In this document: piece after piece, positions 51,157 through 59,635 of the stretch
Numbering within the stretch: position 1 is the first letter of the stretch
How the letters are laid out: every line of letters starts with the position of its first letter
Notes under the pieces: model-generated
Told to the model about the DNA's origin: nothing
Database searches by the model: none
What the model saw: only the letters and a program-made list of their open reading frames with translations
Position numbers and translations under genes: made by a program
NCBI RefSeq assembly: GCF_943181415.1
Contig: NZ_CALPBZ010000001.1
Span: 1,364,001-1,428,000, forward strand
Origin: Microbacterium sp. Marseille-Q6648
GTDB lineage: Bacteria; Actinomycetota; Actinomycetes; Actinomycetales; Microbacteriaceae
Direction of reading: 5' to 3'
DNA length: 64,000 nt

Positions 51157-52185
51157 ATGAGATTCCGGCCGCTGCGATCATCCACAAGAGAGACCCCGAC
51201 CGTCCCGGTCGCCGATCCCCCCGCCCGGATGCGGGCCGTCGTCTTCGACGAGACCGGCGCTCCCGATGTCCTCCATTCCTCGTCGGTTCCGGTGCCGTCT
51301 CCCGTCATCAGCGAGCTCCTCGTGCGCGTGGTGGCCGCCGGCGTCAACCCGATCGACGCCAAGACGCGAGCGGGCAGAGGTGTTGCGCAGGCCATCTCGC
51401 AATACCCGACGGTCCCGGGCTTCGACTTCAGCGGCATCGTCGTCTCGTCGCCGTACGAGGCGCACGCCTTCCCCGCCGGCACCGAGGTGTACGGGATGCT
51501 CCCCTACCCTCGCTCCGGTGGGTCCTATGCGGAGTACGCCGTCGTCCCCACCCTCTCGGTGGCGCGCAAGCCCGCGTCCCTTTCGCACGTCGAAGCCGCG
51601 GGCGTCCCCTTGGCCGCGCTCACCGCGTGGGGGCTCGTCGTCGAGACCGCCCGCGCGCATGAGGGGCAGCGGGTGCTCATCCACGCCGGAAGCGGCGGCG
51701 TCGGGCACTTCGCGGTGCAGTTCGCGGCCTATTTCGGAGCGCACGTCACGGTGACGGCTTCGGGCCGGAACGCCCCGTGGCTGCGCGAACTCGGCGCGTC
51801 GGTCGTCATCGACTACACGACAACCCGCTTCGACGAGGTCGTCACCGACATGGACGTCGTCATCGACCTCGTGGGAAACGTCGCAGCCGACACCGGCTCG
51901 CGCTCGGTGAAGGTGCTCCGGCCGGGAGGCCTCTACATCCTGGTGCCGACGGGATCCTGGCCGGGATACGCCGCCGCGGCCGACGCCGCCGGCGTACGGG
52001 CGACCTCGTACAAGGTCGTCCCCGACGGCTCAGCGCTGGCCACGATCGGCCGGCTTCTCGACTCGGGCTCGGTGCAGGTGTACATCGACAAGGTGTTCGA
52101 CCTCGGCGATGCCGCCGCCGCGCACGCCGAACTCGAGGCCGGTCACACGCGGGGCAAGATCGTCCTCCGCGTCAGCGACGACTGA
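51157..52185 (+). CDS. NADP-dependent zinc-independent alcohol dehydrogenase/quinone oxidoreductase (MDR family)
   Basis: 342 residues from the ATG at 51157 (GGAAGGAG upstream). GroES-like N-terminal domain with VVAAGVNPIDAKTRAG and PGFDFSGIV, then the Rossmann domain with the nucleotide loop HAGSGGVGHFAVQFAAYFGA. No Cys-rich structural zinc lobe, so it belongs with the quinone-reductase branch of the family, like zeta-crystallin. It reduces quinones or enones with NADPH. It is preceded by a 178-nt gap in which I see nothing firm, and followed by an unrelated reductase gene. Confidence 0.88.
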   Translation: MRFRPLRSSTRETPTVPVADPPARMRAVVFDETGAPDVLHSSSVPVPSPVISELLVRVVAAGVNPIDAKTRAGRGVAQAISQYPTVPGFDFSGIVVSSPYEAHAFPAGTEVYGMLPYPRSGGSYAEYAVVPTLSVARKPASLSHVEAAGVPLAALTAWGLVVETARAHEGQRVLIHAGSGGVGHFAVQFAAYFGAHVTVTASGRNAPWLRELGASVVIDYTTTRFDEVVTDMDVVIDLVGNVAADTGSRSVKVLRPGGLYILVPTGSWPGYAAAADAAGVRATSYKVVPDGSALATIGRLLDSGSVQVYIDKVFDLGDAAAAHAELEAGHTRGKIVLRVSDD

Positions 52186-52250
52186 ACGTACGGCGCCCTC
52201 GTCGGCGAACGTAGGTTGGATCATGACACCTGTTGTGATCGGAGACGCCC

Positions 52251-52826
52251 ATGCGAGAACTCGTCTACTACGTCGCCGTCAGCCTCGACGGCTACATCGC
52301 CGACCCGCGCGGAGGCTACGACCCCTTCCTGATCGGCGGAGACCACAGCCGGGTCGTCTTCGACGAGTACGCGGACGCACTGCCCGGACACGTCCTCGAT
52401 GCGCTCGGCATCACCCCGCCGCGAAGCCGATTCGACACCGTCCTGATGGGATGGAACACGTTGACGCCCGCGCTCGACGCCGGTATCGGGAGCCCCTATC
52501 CGCACCTTCGGCAGATCGTCGCCAGCAGACGTGCGCGCACGGTCTCGCCCGACCTCGCCGTCACATCCGAGCCGCTCGATCTCGTGCGGGAGCTGAAGCA
52601 GGAGGACGGTCTCGACATCTGGCTCTGCGGCGGGGGCGCCCTCGCCGGTTCACTGCTGCCTGAGATCGATCGGCTCGTCCTGAAACGACACCCGCTCGTC
52701 TTCGGCGCCGGGATCCCGCTGTTCGACGGGGCCGCGTTCGACGCACGCCGCTTCGCGCCGGATTCCCGCCGCGAGTTCGCATCCGGCGTCATCGTCGAGG
52801 AGTATGCCCGGACCCGACCGGAGTGA
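52251..52826 (+). CDS. Dihydrofolate reductase-like (RibD C-terminal domain) protein
   Basis: 191 residues. It opens with LVYYVAVSLDGYIAD, the usual start of RibD-C/DHFR-like reductases, followed by DTVLMGWNTL, the nucleotide loop IWLCGGGALAGSLLPEIDRLVLKRHPLVFGAGIPLF and the family tail. Members bind NADPH; most are not true DHFR. It ends five nt before the convergent argP-like gene. Confidence 0.87.
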   Translation: MRELVYYVAVSLDGYIADPRGGYDPFLIGGDHSRVVFDEYADALPGHVLDALGITPPRSRFDTVLMGWNTLTPALDAGIGSPYPHLRQIVASRRARTVSPDLAVTSEPLDLVRELKQEDGLDIWLCGGGALAGSLLPEIDRLVLKRHPLVFGAGIPLFDGAAFDARRFAPDSRREFASGVIVEEYARTRPE

Positions 52827-52831
52827 CGCGG

Positions 52832-53737
52832 CTAGCTTCGGGGTCCCGGGGCGAGCGCGCGGCGTCCCTCGGCGACGACCTCGTCGGCGATCGCCGCGAG
52901 CAGCGGCGAGCGCAGGTTCCACTGCTGCCAGTACAGCGGCACGTCCACTGGAGCACCGCCGAGCGGGACGAGGCTGCCGGCGTCGAGATCCTCCGCGGAC
53001 TGGAGCCGTGGCAGCATCGCCCACCCCAGGCCGAGCCGCACGGCCGTCGCGAAGTCGTTGGAGGCGGGCACGCGGTGACGCGGCGGCGCCCCGGCATCCA
53101 CCGCCCGGTCTCGCAGCCACGCGGTCTGCAGATCGTCCCGACGATCGAAGTCGACGACCGGGGCGACGGCCAGCGCAGAAGACTCCGCGCCGTGCGGCAT
53201 CCACCTCTGGATGAAGGCGGGCGAGGCGACGGCTTCGTAGCGCATCGCCCCGAGCGGCGTGGTCCGGCAGCCGGCGACAGGCTCGGCCCGCGAGGTGACC
53301 GCCCCCATGACGGTGCCGCTCTCGAGCAGCCCCGCGGTGAAGTCCTGGTCGTCGCGATGCAGGTCGAAGACGATGGGATGCTGCTCCCCCAGTCTCGCCA
53401 GCGGCGGCAGGAACCAGGTGGCCAGAGAGTCGGCGTTGACCGCCAGCGGCACGGCGACGCGGACACCCTCCCCGCCGGCGTCGCCGAGCTCGACGCTCGC
53501 GTCGTGCTCCAGCAGGCGAGCCTGCCGGGCCAGCCGCACCACCGCCTGTCCGGCCTCGGTGGGACGAACGGGCTTGGAGCGCACGAGGAGAACGCGACCG
53601 AGGGTCTCCTCCAGCGCCTTCACGCGCTGGCTCACCGCGCTGGGAGTCACGTGCAGGCGGCGCGCGGCCGCGTCGAGTGTGCCCTCGTCCACGACGACGG
53701 CGACCGTCTCGGCCAGGTCGAACGGGATCCTCATCAT
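52832..53737 (-). CDS. argP: LysR-family regulator, ArgP/LysG type
   Basis: 301 residues from the ATG at 53737 (53734 is also possible). HTH FDLAETVAVVVDEGTLDAAARRLHVTPSAVSQRVKALEETLG, where the Ser-Gln pair is typical of the LysR helix. The effector domain has FDLHRDDQDFTAGLLESG. Its position divergent from a LysE exporter is the classic ArgP-ArgO (LysG-LysE) arrangement, in which the regulator senses lysine and arginine. Call by context and family; the amino acid bound is inferred. Confidence 0.88.
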   Translation of the reverse strand: MMRIPFDLAETVAVVVDEGTLDAAARRLHVTPSAVSQRVKALEETLGRVLLVRSKPVRPTEAGQAVVRLARQARLLEHDASVELGDAGGEGVRVAVPLAVNADSLATWFLPPLARLGEQHPIVFDLHRDDQDFTAGLLESGTVMGAVTSRAEPVAGCRTTPLGAMRYEAVASPAFIQRWMPHGAESSALAVAPVVDFDRRDDLQTAWLRDRAVDAGAPPRHRVPASNDFATAVRLGLGWAMLPRLQSAEDLDAGSLVPLGGAPVDVPLYWQQWNLRSPLLAAIADEVVAEGRRALAPGPRS

Positions 53738-53805
53738 CAGCACCGCTAATGCTACTGAAGAATCATGAGCTGGACCATCCTCGAGCGGCCCCATACCGTG
53801 GCCAT

Positions 53806-54465
53806 GTGATTCCCGTCCTCCTCGCCGGCTTCGGCCTCGGCCTCTCGCTCATCATCGCGATCGGCGCGCAGAATCTCTTCGTCCTCCGGCAGGGTCTCCG
53901 TCGGGAGCACGTCTGGCCGGTGGTCGCCGTGTGCGCCCTCTCGGATGCCGCACTCATCGCGCTGGGCGTCTCGGGTCTCGGACTCGTCGTCGAGAGCGTG
54001 CCGTGGCTGATCGTGGCGATCCGGTGGGCGGGTGCGGTGTTCCTGGTCGCCTACGGGCTTCTCGCCGCGCGCCGCGCGTGGCGGCCGCGTCAGGAGAGCC
54101 TGCGCGTGGACGAGCCCGGCCCGTCCCGCGGTTCCGGCAGCGGCACCGCTGCCGGAACCGCCGTCGCGGCACGGAGCCGCCTGACGAACACGGTGCTGAC
54201 CTGCCTGGCGCTGACCTGGCTCAACCCTCACGTGTATCTCGACACGGTCTTCCTCCTCGGCGGCGTCGCCAGCACCTACGGCGACCTGCGATGGGTGTTC
54301 GCCGCGGGTGCGATCATGGCGAGCCTGGCGTGGTTCACCTCACTGGGCTTCGGTGCGCGCTACCTCAGCCGATGGCTCGCCACGCCGCGCGCCTGGCGCG
54401 TGCTCGACGCGGTGATCGCGGTGGTGATGATCGTGCTCGGCGTGAGCCTGGTCATCCCGGCCTGA
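53806..54465 (+). CDS. lysE: LysE/ArgO-family amino acid exporter
   Basis: 219 residues from the GTG at 53806. Six-helix LysE fold: LAGFGLGLSLIIAIGAQNLFVLRQGLRREHVWPVVAVCALSDA is highly typical, with the Asp in the second helix, and TCLALTWLNPHVYLDTVFLLGG in the fourth. It exports basic amino acids (lysine, arginine). Between the third and fourth helices is a Gly/Ser/Ala/Thr linker (about residues 100-125), part of it encoded by a perfect 14-bp inverted repeat. It is divergent from argP, the probable activator. Confidence 0.9.
   Translation: MIPVLLAGFGLGLSLIIAIGAQNLFVLRQGLRREHVWPVVAVCALSDAALIALGVSGLGLVVESVPWLIVAIRWAGAVFLVAYGLLAARRAWRPRQESLRVDEPGPSRGSGSGTAAGTAVAARSRLTNTVLTCLALTWLNPHVYLDTVFLLGGVASTYGDLRWVFAAGAIMASLAWFTSLGFGARYLSRWLATPRAWRVLDAVIAVVMIVLGVSLVIPA
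54129..54160. repeat. Perfect inverted repeat inside lysE coding sequence
   Basis: CGGTTCCGGCAGCG (54129-54142) and its exact complement (54147-54160) with a four-base GCAC loop. It encodes part of the linker between membrane helices, not a conserved region. Confidence 0.8.
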
Positions 54466-54522
54466 CCTCGCTCGGAAGCCCGCGCCCTCGACTCGACCTC
54501 GACGGCCGGGCACCATGGAGGC

Positions 54523-54798
54523 ATGAGGAGCGTGCGAGTGGTCGTCCGCGGTGACGTGCAAGGTGTGGGCTACCGCTACACGCTGAGGATCGTGGCCCGA
54601 GACGCGGGCGTCCACGGCTGGGTGCGCAACCGGCGCGACGGCTCCGTGGAAGCGCATCTCGAAGGAGATGCGGACTCCGTCGACGACGTGCTGGCCTGGA
54701 TGGCGGAGGGGCCCCCGGGCGCCGTCGTCGCAGCCGCGGCTGTCACCGAGGCCGATCCGACCGGAGCCGCGGGTTTCGACGTCGCCCCGACGGCGTAG
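54523..54798 (+). CDS. acyP: Acylphosphatase
   Basis: 91 residues. The phosphate cradle GDVQGVGYRY (catalytic Arg in YRY) and the Asn of HGWVRNRRDGSVEAHLEG match the family exactly. It hydrolyses acyl phosphates such as acetyl phosphate, the product of the phosphoketolase encoded at 3-5 kb. It lies alone, convergent with the ribosomal operon, and ends at a strong terminator. Confidence 0.92.
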   Translation: MRSVRVVVRGDVQGVGYRYTLRIVARDAGVHGWVRNRRDGSVEAHLEGDADSVDDVLAWMAEGPPGAVVAAAAVTEADPTGAAGFDVAPTA

Positions 54799-54803
54799 AC
54801 GAA

Positions 54804-54836
54804 GAAGAGGCCCCGCCATCACGGCGGAGCCTCTTC
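54804..54836. terminator. Bidirectional terminator between acyP and rplA
   Basis: A 14-bp stem (54804-54817 with 54823-54836), one mismatch, five-base loop, GAAGAGG at the base on both sides and T-rich on the right. It lies between convergent genes. Confidence 0.8.
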
Positions 54837-54849
54837 TTTCGGTGTCTGG

Positions 54850-55542
54850 TCAGACCAGCGAGTTGACGTCCAGCGGGATGCCGGGGCCGAACGTGGTCGA
54901 CACGGCACCCTTCTGGATGTAACGACCCTTCGAGCTCGACGGCTTCAGACGCACGATCTCTTCGAGCGCGGTCTTCAGGTTCTCGTCCAGCTGCTCGGCA
55001 GAGAACGAGGCCTTGCCGACGACGAAGTGCACGTTGGCGTGCTTGTCGACGCGGAACTCGATCTTTCCGCCCTTGATCTCCTCGACGGCCTTGGCCGGGT
55101 TCGGGGTGACGGTGCCGGTCTTCGGGTTCGGCATCAGGCCGCGGGGGCCGAGCACCTTGCCGAGTCGACCGACCTGGCCCATCAGCTCGGGCGTGGCAAC
55201 GGCGGCGTCGAACGACGTGTAGCCGTCGGCGACCTTCTGGATGAGCTCGGCGCCGCCGACCTCATCCGCACCCGCGGCGATCGCGGCCTCGGCGGCCGGG
55301 CCGGTCGCGAACACGATGACGCGAGCGGTCTTGCCGGTGCCGTGGGGCAGGATGACGGTGCCGCGCACCATCTGGTCCGCCTTGCGGGGGTCGACAGCGA
55401 GCTTCAGCGCGACCTCGACGGTCGAGTCGAACTTCGCCGAACCGGTCTCCTTCGCCAGGGCGACAGCCTCGGTGGGCGTGTAGAACTTGTCAGCCGCGAT
55501 CTTCGCGGCGGCGGCCTGGTAGGCCTTGGACTTCGTAGCCAT
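54850..55542 (-). CDS. rplA: 50S ribosomal protein L1
   Basis: 230 residues from the ATG at 55542. Full-length L1 with the signature [29 protein letters not shown]1 binds 23S rRNA at the E-site stalk and represses rplKA translation in many bacteria. A very long in-frame reading upstream across rplK and nusG is shadow sequence. It follows rplK by 14 nt. A palindrome (54846-54858) overlaps the stop codon. Confidence 0.98.
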   Translation of the reverse strand: MATKSKAYQAAAAKIAADKFYTPTEAVALAKETGSAKFDSTVEVALKLAVDPRKADQMVRGTVILPHGTGKTARVIVFATGPAAEAAIAAGADEVGGAELIQKVADGYTSFDAAVATPELMGQVGRLGKVLGPRGLMPNPKTGTVTPNPAKAVEEIKGGKIEFRVDKHANVHFVVGKASFSAEQLDENLKTALEEIVRLKPSSSKGRYIQKGAVSTTFGPGIPLDVNSLV

Positions 55543-55556
55543 TTTCCTTATCCCCC

Positions 55557-55988
55557 TCAGTCCTCGACCGTGATGCCCATAGAACGGGCGGTGCCGGCGA
55601 TGATCTTCGAGGCGGCCTCGATGTCGTTCGCGTTCAGGTCGGGCTGCTTCGTCTCTGCGATCTGGCGCACCTGCTCCTTGGTGATCTTCGCCACCTTGAC
55701 CGTGTGCGGAGTCGACGATCCCTTGCCGACGCCGGCGGCCTTCTTGATGAGCTCCGCGGCGGGCGGGGTCTTCAGGACGAACGTGAAGCTGCGGTCTTCG
55801 TAGACCGTGATCTCCACGGGGATGACGTTGCCGCGCTGCGACTCGGTCGCGGCGTTGTACGCCTTGCAGAACTCCATGATGTTGACGCCGTGCTGACCGA
55901 GCGCGGGCCCGATCGGCGGCGCCGGGTTGGCGGCGCCGGCGTTGATCTGGAGCTTGATCAGGCCGGTCACCTTCTTCTTGGGTGCCAT
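55557..55988 (-). CDS. rplK: 50S ribosomal protein L11
   Basis: 143 residues from the ATG at 55988 ([36 protein letters not shown]). The C-terminal rRNA-binding domain has [43 protein letters not shown]11 forms the GTPase-associated centre and is the target region for thiopeptides. 99 nt of leader with hairpins separates it from nusG. Confidence 0.98.
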   Translation of the reverse strand: MAPKKKVTGLIKLQINAGAANPAPPIGPALGQHGVNIMEFCKAYNAATESQRGNVIPVEITVYEDRSFTFVLKTPPAAELIKKAAGVGKGSSTPHTVKVAKITKEQVRQIAETKQPDLNANDIEAASKIIAGTARSMGITVED

Positions 55989-56087
55989 TTCCTCTTCCTT
56001 TCCTCGAACCGGATGCCGTGGCATCCGCTTCTCCCGCACACTCGGCGTCTCCGAGCCGCGGTTCCCCCGGGGCGAGCCCGGGAAGTC
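55989..56087 (-). promoter_or_regulatory. nusG-rplK spacer with three hairpins
   Basis: Contains GGATGCC/GGCATCC (56011-56026), CTCGG/CCGAG (56041-56055) and a CCCGGG-based stem (about 56062-56084) just after the nusG stop. The last could be a terminator or processing stem for nusG. The first two are candidate L1 or leader structures. No folding was computed. Confidence 0.4.
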
Positions 56088-57113
56088 TTAGAGCTTGGTG
56101 ACCTGGTCGAACGAGAGCTCGACGGGGGTCTCTCGCTCGAAGAGCGAGACCAGGACGGTGAGCTTGCCGCTCTCGGGCTTGATCTCGCTGATCGAGCCGG
56201 GAAGACCCGCGAACGAGCCCTCCTTGATGGTGATCGTCTCGCCGACCTCGAAGTCGATCTCGGCGGGGATCGAGCGTGCCACCGCGGCGCCGCCCTTGGC
56301 TGCGCCGGCCTTGGCGGGCGCGACGTCCTTGACCTCGACGAGGGACTTCAGCATGGTGAAGGCCTCTTCGAAGCGGAGAGGCGTCGGGTTGTGGGCGTTG
56401 CCCACGAACCCCGTGACTCCGGGCGTGTGACGGACGACCGACCAGGTGTCCTCGTTGAGTTCCATGCGGACGAGCACGTAGCCGGGGATCCGGACGCGCG
56501 TGACCATCTTGCGCTGACCGTTCTTGATCTCGACGACGTCCTCCATGGGGACCTCGACCTGGTAGATGTCGTCCTCGACCTCGAGCGTGGACTTGCGCTG
56601 CTCGATGTTCGCCTTCACCTTGCGCTCGAAGCCGGCGTACGAGTGGATGACGTACCACTTGCCGGGCTGCATCCGCAGCTCGGTGCGGAACGCCTCGTAC
56701 GGGTCCTCGTCGGCTGCCTCGTCGTCGGCGGCATCGTCCTCGTCGTCACCGAGCTCGGGGCCGTCGTAGGGCGTGACGTCGTCGGCTGCCTCGGCAGCGC
56801 GGTCGGCCTCCTCCTCGGCGATGGAGTCGTTGAGGACCTCGGCCGCGGCCTCCGCCTCGGCGGTCTCGTCGATGTTGAGCGCGTCGTTCACGATCGCGTC
56901 TGCCTCCGGGTCGTCGATGTCGTCCAGTTCTTCGTCCTCGCCGGCGTCGCCGTCGTCGTCACCGTCGCCCTCGATGTGCAGGGCGGCGTGCTCGGCGGAC
57001 TCGACCGACCGCTGCTCGGCCTCGAGGACGTTGCCCTCCTGGGCCTCGTCCTCCTCCGAGGACTGCTCCGCGGCGGTCGCCCAGTCGGCGTCGTCGATGT
57101 ATCTTTCAGACAC
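56088..57113 (-). CDS. nusG: Transcription termination/antitermination protein NusG with long acidic N-terminus
   Basis: 341 residues from the GTG at 57113. The NGN domain starts near residue 150 ([23 protein letters not shown]) and a KOW motif follows ([22 protein letters not shown]). The first 150 residues are Asp/Glu/Ala-rich with no fold, much longer than the extension of about 50 residues I recall for mycobacterial NusG. NusG binds RNA polymerase and, through KOW, Rho or S10. It is in the conserved secE-nusG-rplK-rplA order. Confidence 0.95.
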   Translation of the reverse strand: MSERYIDDADWATAAEQSSEEDEAQEGNVLEAEQRSVESAEHAALHIEGDGDDDGDAGEDEELDDIDDPEADAIVNDALNIDETAEAEAAAEVLNDSIAEEEADRAAEAADDVTPYDGPELGDDEDDAADDEAADEDPYEAFRTELRMQPGKWYVIHSYAGFERKVKANIEQRKSTLEVEDDIYQVEVPMEDVVEIKNGQRKMVTRVRIPGYVLVRMELNEDTWSVVRHTPGVTGFVGNAHNPTPLRFEEAFTMLKSLVEVKDVAPAKAGAAKGGAAVARSIPAEIDFEVGETITIKEGSFAGLPGSISEIKPESGKLTVLVSLFERETPVELSFDQVTKL

Positions 57114-57180
57114 TTTGCGTTCTCTTCCGTTTCTCACGCCGGCACAGCCGGACACGGCCGGCACGGCGAGATCAGAGGCG

Positions 57181-57459
57181 TCAGGCCCCGGACACTCCGA
57201 AGACGTTGGCCGCGAGCCAGACGAACAGCAGATCGAGTCCGTACACGATCGCCATCATGACGACCACGAAGCCCAGGACCACCGCGGTGAACTTCACCAG
57301 CTCCTGACGGGTGGGGGTGACCACCTTGCGGAGCTCTGCGAACACCTGACGGATGAACAGAGCGATCCGCGCGAAGACGTTGAGCTTCTTCTCGCGGGGG
57401 GCGCCGCCGCCGTTCGCGACGACTTCGCCCTTCGGCTCGTCCTGGACCATCGATGCCAC
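57181..57459 (-). CDS. secE: Preprotein translocase subunit SecE
   Basis: 92 residues. A hydrophilic N-terminus, then [57 protein letters not shown], the single-TM actinobacterial type with the cytoplasmic amphipathic helix. It forms the SecYEG channel with SecY. tRNA-Trp lies 36 nt upstream and nusG 67 nt downstream. A start at residue 4 (MVQDEPK) is also possible. Confidence 0.95.
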   Translation of the reverse strand: MASMVQDEPKGEVVANGGGAPREKKLNVFARIALFIRQVFAELRKVVTPTRQELVKFTAVVLGFVVVMMAIVYGLDLLFVWLAANVFGVSGA

Positions 57460-57495
57460 CTGATTACCTTCCGTGTGTCAGCTTCCGCTGACGCG

Positions 57496-57568
<73 letters not shown>

Positions 57569-57693
57569 AAGACCCGTTGGCGGGTCCCGTACCTCCGCAG
57601 TCTTCTGCCATGACCTGTGAGAAGGGTGTCACCCGACCGGCGGGCACAGCGAAAGAATGCAGATTTGTCCTGCTCATCCCAGTGTACGGCATG

Positions 57694-57706
57694 CCCCCGG
57701 CGGGGG
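57694..57706 (-). terminator. Weak GC hairpin after the PPOX gene
   Basis: CCCCC/GGGGG with a three-base loop, 34 nt past the PPOX stop on the minus strand. No U-tract. The rest of 57569-57739 shows only a possible -10 (TACACT near 57683-57688) for tRNA-Trp-secE. Confidence 0.35.
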
Positions 57707-57739
57707 ACGAACCGAGGTCGCCGGGGGCGCCGCACCCGG

Positions 57740-58177
57740 TCAGTACTGCTGGATGCCGTAACGGTCGGGCTCTTCGCCGCGCTGGAAGGCGCGGCCGCTG
57801 AGACTCGTGGGCACCACGCGGACGTAGTGGTACTTCAGCGTCGGGATCCACGGTTTCAGGGGCAGCGAGTCGGCGTGCTCGACTTCGGCGGAGGTATCGA
57901 GTCGATGCGCGTGCCCGCGGAGGACCACGCTCCAGGCATCCGCATCGGTGTGATCGTCGACCTCGAAGAGCACCTCGTCGTTGACGGTCAGCTCGAACAG
58001 CTTCGAGCCCTCGGCGGTGCGGAACACCACGCCGCCGTCGTCGACGACGTAGTTGACGGGGAAGATGTCGAGGACCTCACCCACGCGCGTGACGAGCCTG
58101 CCGAGCTGCTGGGTTCCGAGCCGCTGCCAGCACTCCTCGTCGGTGAGGCGGGCCACCGTTTCGCTGATGTCGCTCAT
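57740..58177 (-). CDS. Pyridoxamine 5'-phosphate oxidase family flavin protein
   Basis: 145 residues. A small split-barrel FMN/F420-binding protein of the PNPOx superfamily. It opens with TDEECWQRLGTQQLGRLVTRVGEVLDIFPVNYVVDDGGVVFRTAEGSKLFELTVNDEVLFEVD, the usual order for such proteins. The WSVVLRGHAHRL strand follows. The true substrate is unknown; the PNP role is unlikely for this subfamily. It is alone, with a gap of 57 nt to SSADH. Confidence 0.85.
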   Translation of the reverse strand: MSDISETVARLTDEECWQRLGTQQLGRLVTRVGEVLDIFPVNYVVDDGGVVFRTAEGSKLFELTVNDEVLFEVDDHTDADAWSVVLRGHAHRLDTSAEVEHADSLPLKPWIPTLKYHYVRVVPTSLSGRAFQRGEEPDRYGIQQY

Positions 58178-58234
58178 GACCTCATCCTGCCCCGGCGCAT
58201 CGGCGCACGCCAGGGACCTTCGGCCCGCCCGCTG

Positions 58235-59596
58235 TCAGCCCGCGACGCGGATGAGCTTCTTGTTGACGAACTCGTCCGCCGCGAGCAGCCCCATCTCACG
58301 AGAGGTGCCGGAACGCTTCACGCCGCCGAAGGGGAGCTCGGGAGAGTCCGCCAGGACGCAGTTGACGTAGACCATGCCGGCCTCGATCCGATCCGCGACC
58401 CGCTCGGCCTGCGCGGGGTCGGTCGTGTAGACGTACGAGCCGAGACCGTAGCTGGTGTCATTGGCGATGCGGACCGCCTCGTCCTCGTCGCGGACGCGGT
58501 ACACGACGCCGGCCGGGCCGAAGAGCTCCTCGCGGTACACATCCATGTCGGGCGTGACGCCGGTGAGGACGGTCGGCTCGTAGAAGGCGCCGTCGCGCGT
58601 GCCGCCGGTCACCAGCGTGGCCCCCTGCTCGACGGCCGTGCGGATCTGAGCCTCCAGCCGCTCGGCGGCCGCGGTCGACGACAGCGGGCCCAGGAGCGTG
58701 TCCTCGGCGAACGGGTCGCCCATCTTCTGCGCTTTCATGCCCTCGACGAACTTCTCGACGAAGGCGTCGTAGAGATCGTCGGCGACGATGAAGCGCTTGG
58801 GCGCATTGCACGACTGCCCGTTGTTGTCCATGCGCGCCTCTACGGCCGCGGCCGCGGTGGCGTCGAGGTCGTCGGTCGACAGCACGATGAACGGGTCCGA
58901 GCCGCCCAGCTCGAGCGCGACCTTCTTGAGGTGCTGCCCGGCCAGAGCCGCGACGGCCGATCCCGCGCGCTCGGAGCCCGTCACCGACACGCCCTGCACC
59001 CGGCGATCGGCGATCACCGTTGCCGCCTGCTCGTTCGTGGCGAAGATGTTCGTGTAGACGCCCTCGAGTCCGGCCTCGCGGTAGATGTCCTCGATCGCCG
59101 CCGCCGACTCCGGGCACTGCGGCGCGTGCTTGAGGAGGATGGTGTTGCCGACGGCGATGTTGGGCGCCGCGAAGCGGGCGACCTGGTAGTAGGGGAAGTT
59201 CCACGGCATGATGCCCAGGAGCACGCCGATCGGAGAGCGGCGGATGACGGCCGTGCCCTCGCCCAGGATCTCCAGCGGCTGATCGCCGGTGATCTTGTCG
59301 ATGTTGTCGGCGTAGAACTCCGTGATGTCGGCGGCGAAGTCCACCTCTCCCTCGGCGGCCGCGAGCGGCTTGCCCATCTCGCGGACGATGATGGCCGCCA
59401 GCTCGTCGCGTCGCTCGCGGTGGAGTTCCGCGACGCGGCGGATCTTGGCGGCGCGCTCGGCGACCGGCACGTCCCGCCAGGTGCGGTAGGCGGCATCCGC
59501 GTTCGCGATGGCCTCGTCGAGAGCTGCGTCGCTCACGACGGGATAGGTGGCCAGGGTCTCACCGGTGGCGGGGTTGACGACGGCGTAGTCACTCAT
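58235..59596 (-). CDS. gabD: NAD(P)-dependent succinate-semialdehyde dehydrogenase
   Basis: 453 residues, aldehyde dehydrogenase family. Catalytic Cys263 in GQSCNAPKRF, general-base Glu229 in LELGGSDPF, the Asn in MPWNFPYYQVARF and the NAD-loop VTGSERAGSAVAALAG. It oxidises succinate semialdehyde, the product of GABA transamination, to succinate for the TCA cycle. The surrounding genes (amine oxidase, GabT-like transaminase, permease) support this over other aldehyde substrates. It is last in the putrescine/GABA operon, 39 nt after the permease. Confidence 0.87.
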   Translation of the reverse strand: MSDYAVVNPATGETLATYPVVSDAALDEAIANADAAYRTWRDVPVAERAAKIRRVAELHRERRDELAAIIVREMGKPLAAAEGEVDFAADITEFYADNIDKITGDQPLEILGEGTAVIRRSPIGVLLGIMPWNFPYYQVARFAAPNIAVGNTILLKHAPQCPESAAAIEDIYREAGLEGVYTNIFATNEQAATVIADRRVQGVSVTGSERAGSAVAALAGQHLKKVALELGGSDPFIVLSTDDLDATAAAAVEARMDNNGQSCNAPKRFIVADDLYDAFVEKFVEGMKAQKMGDPFAEDTLLGPLSSTAAAERLEAQIRTAVEQGATLVTGGTRDGAFYEPTVLTGVTPDMDVYREELFGPAGVVYRVRDEDEAVRIANDTSYGLGSYVYTTDPAQAERVADRIEAGMVYVNCVLADSPELPFGGVKRSGTSREMGLLAADEFVNKKLIRVAG

Positions 59597-59635
59597 TGCG
59601 TTCTCTCTCCGGTCGGTTGTGGGTCAAGTCTGCCG

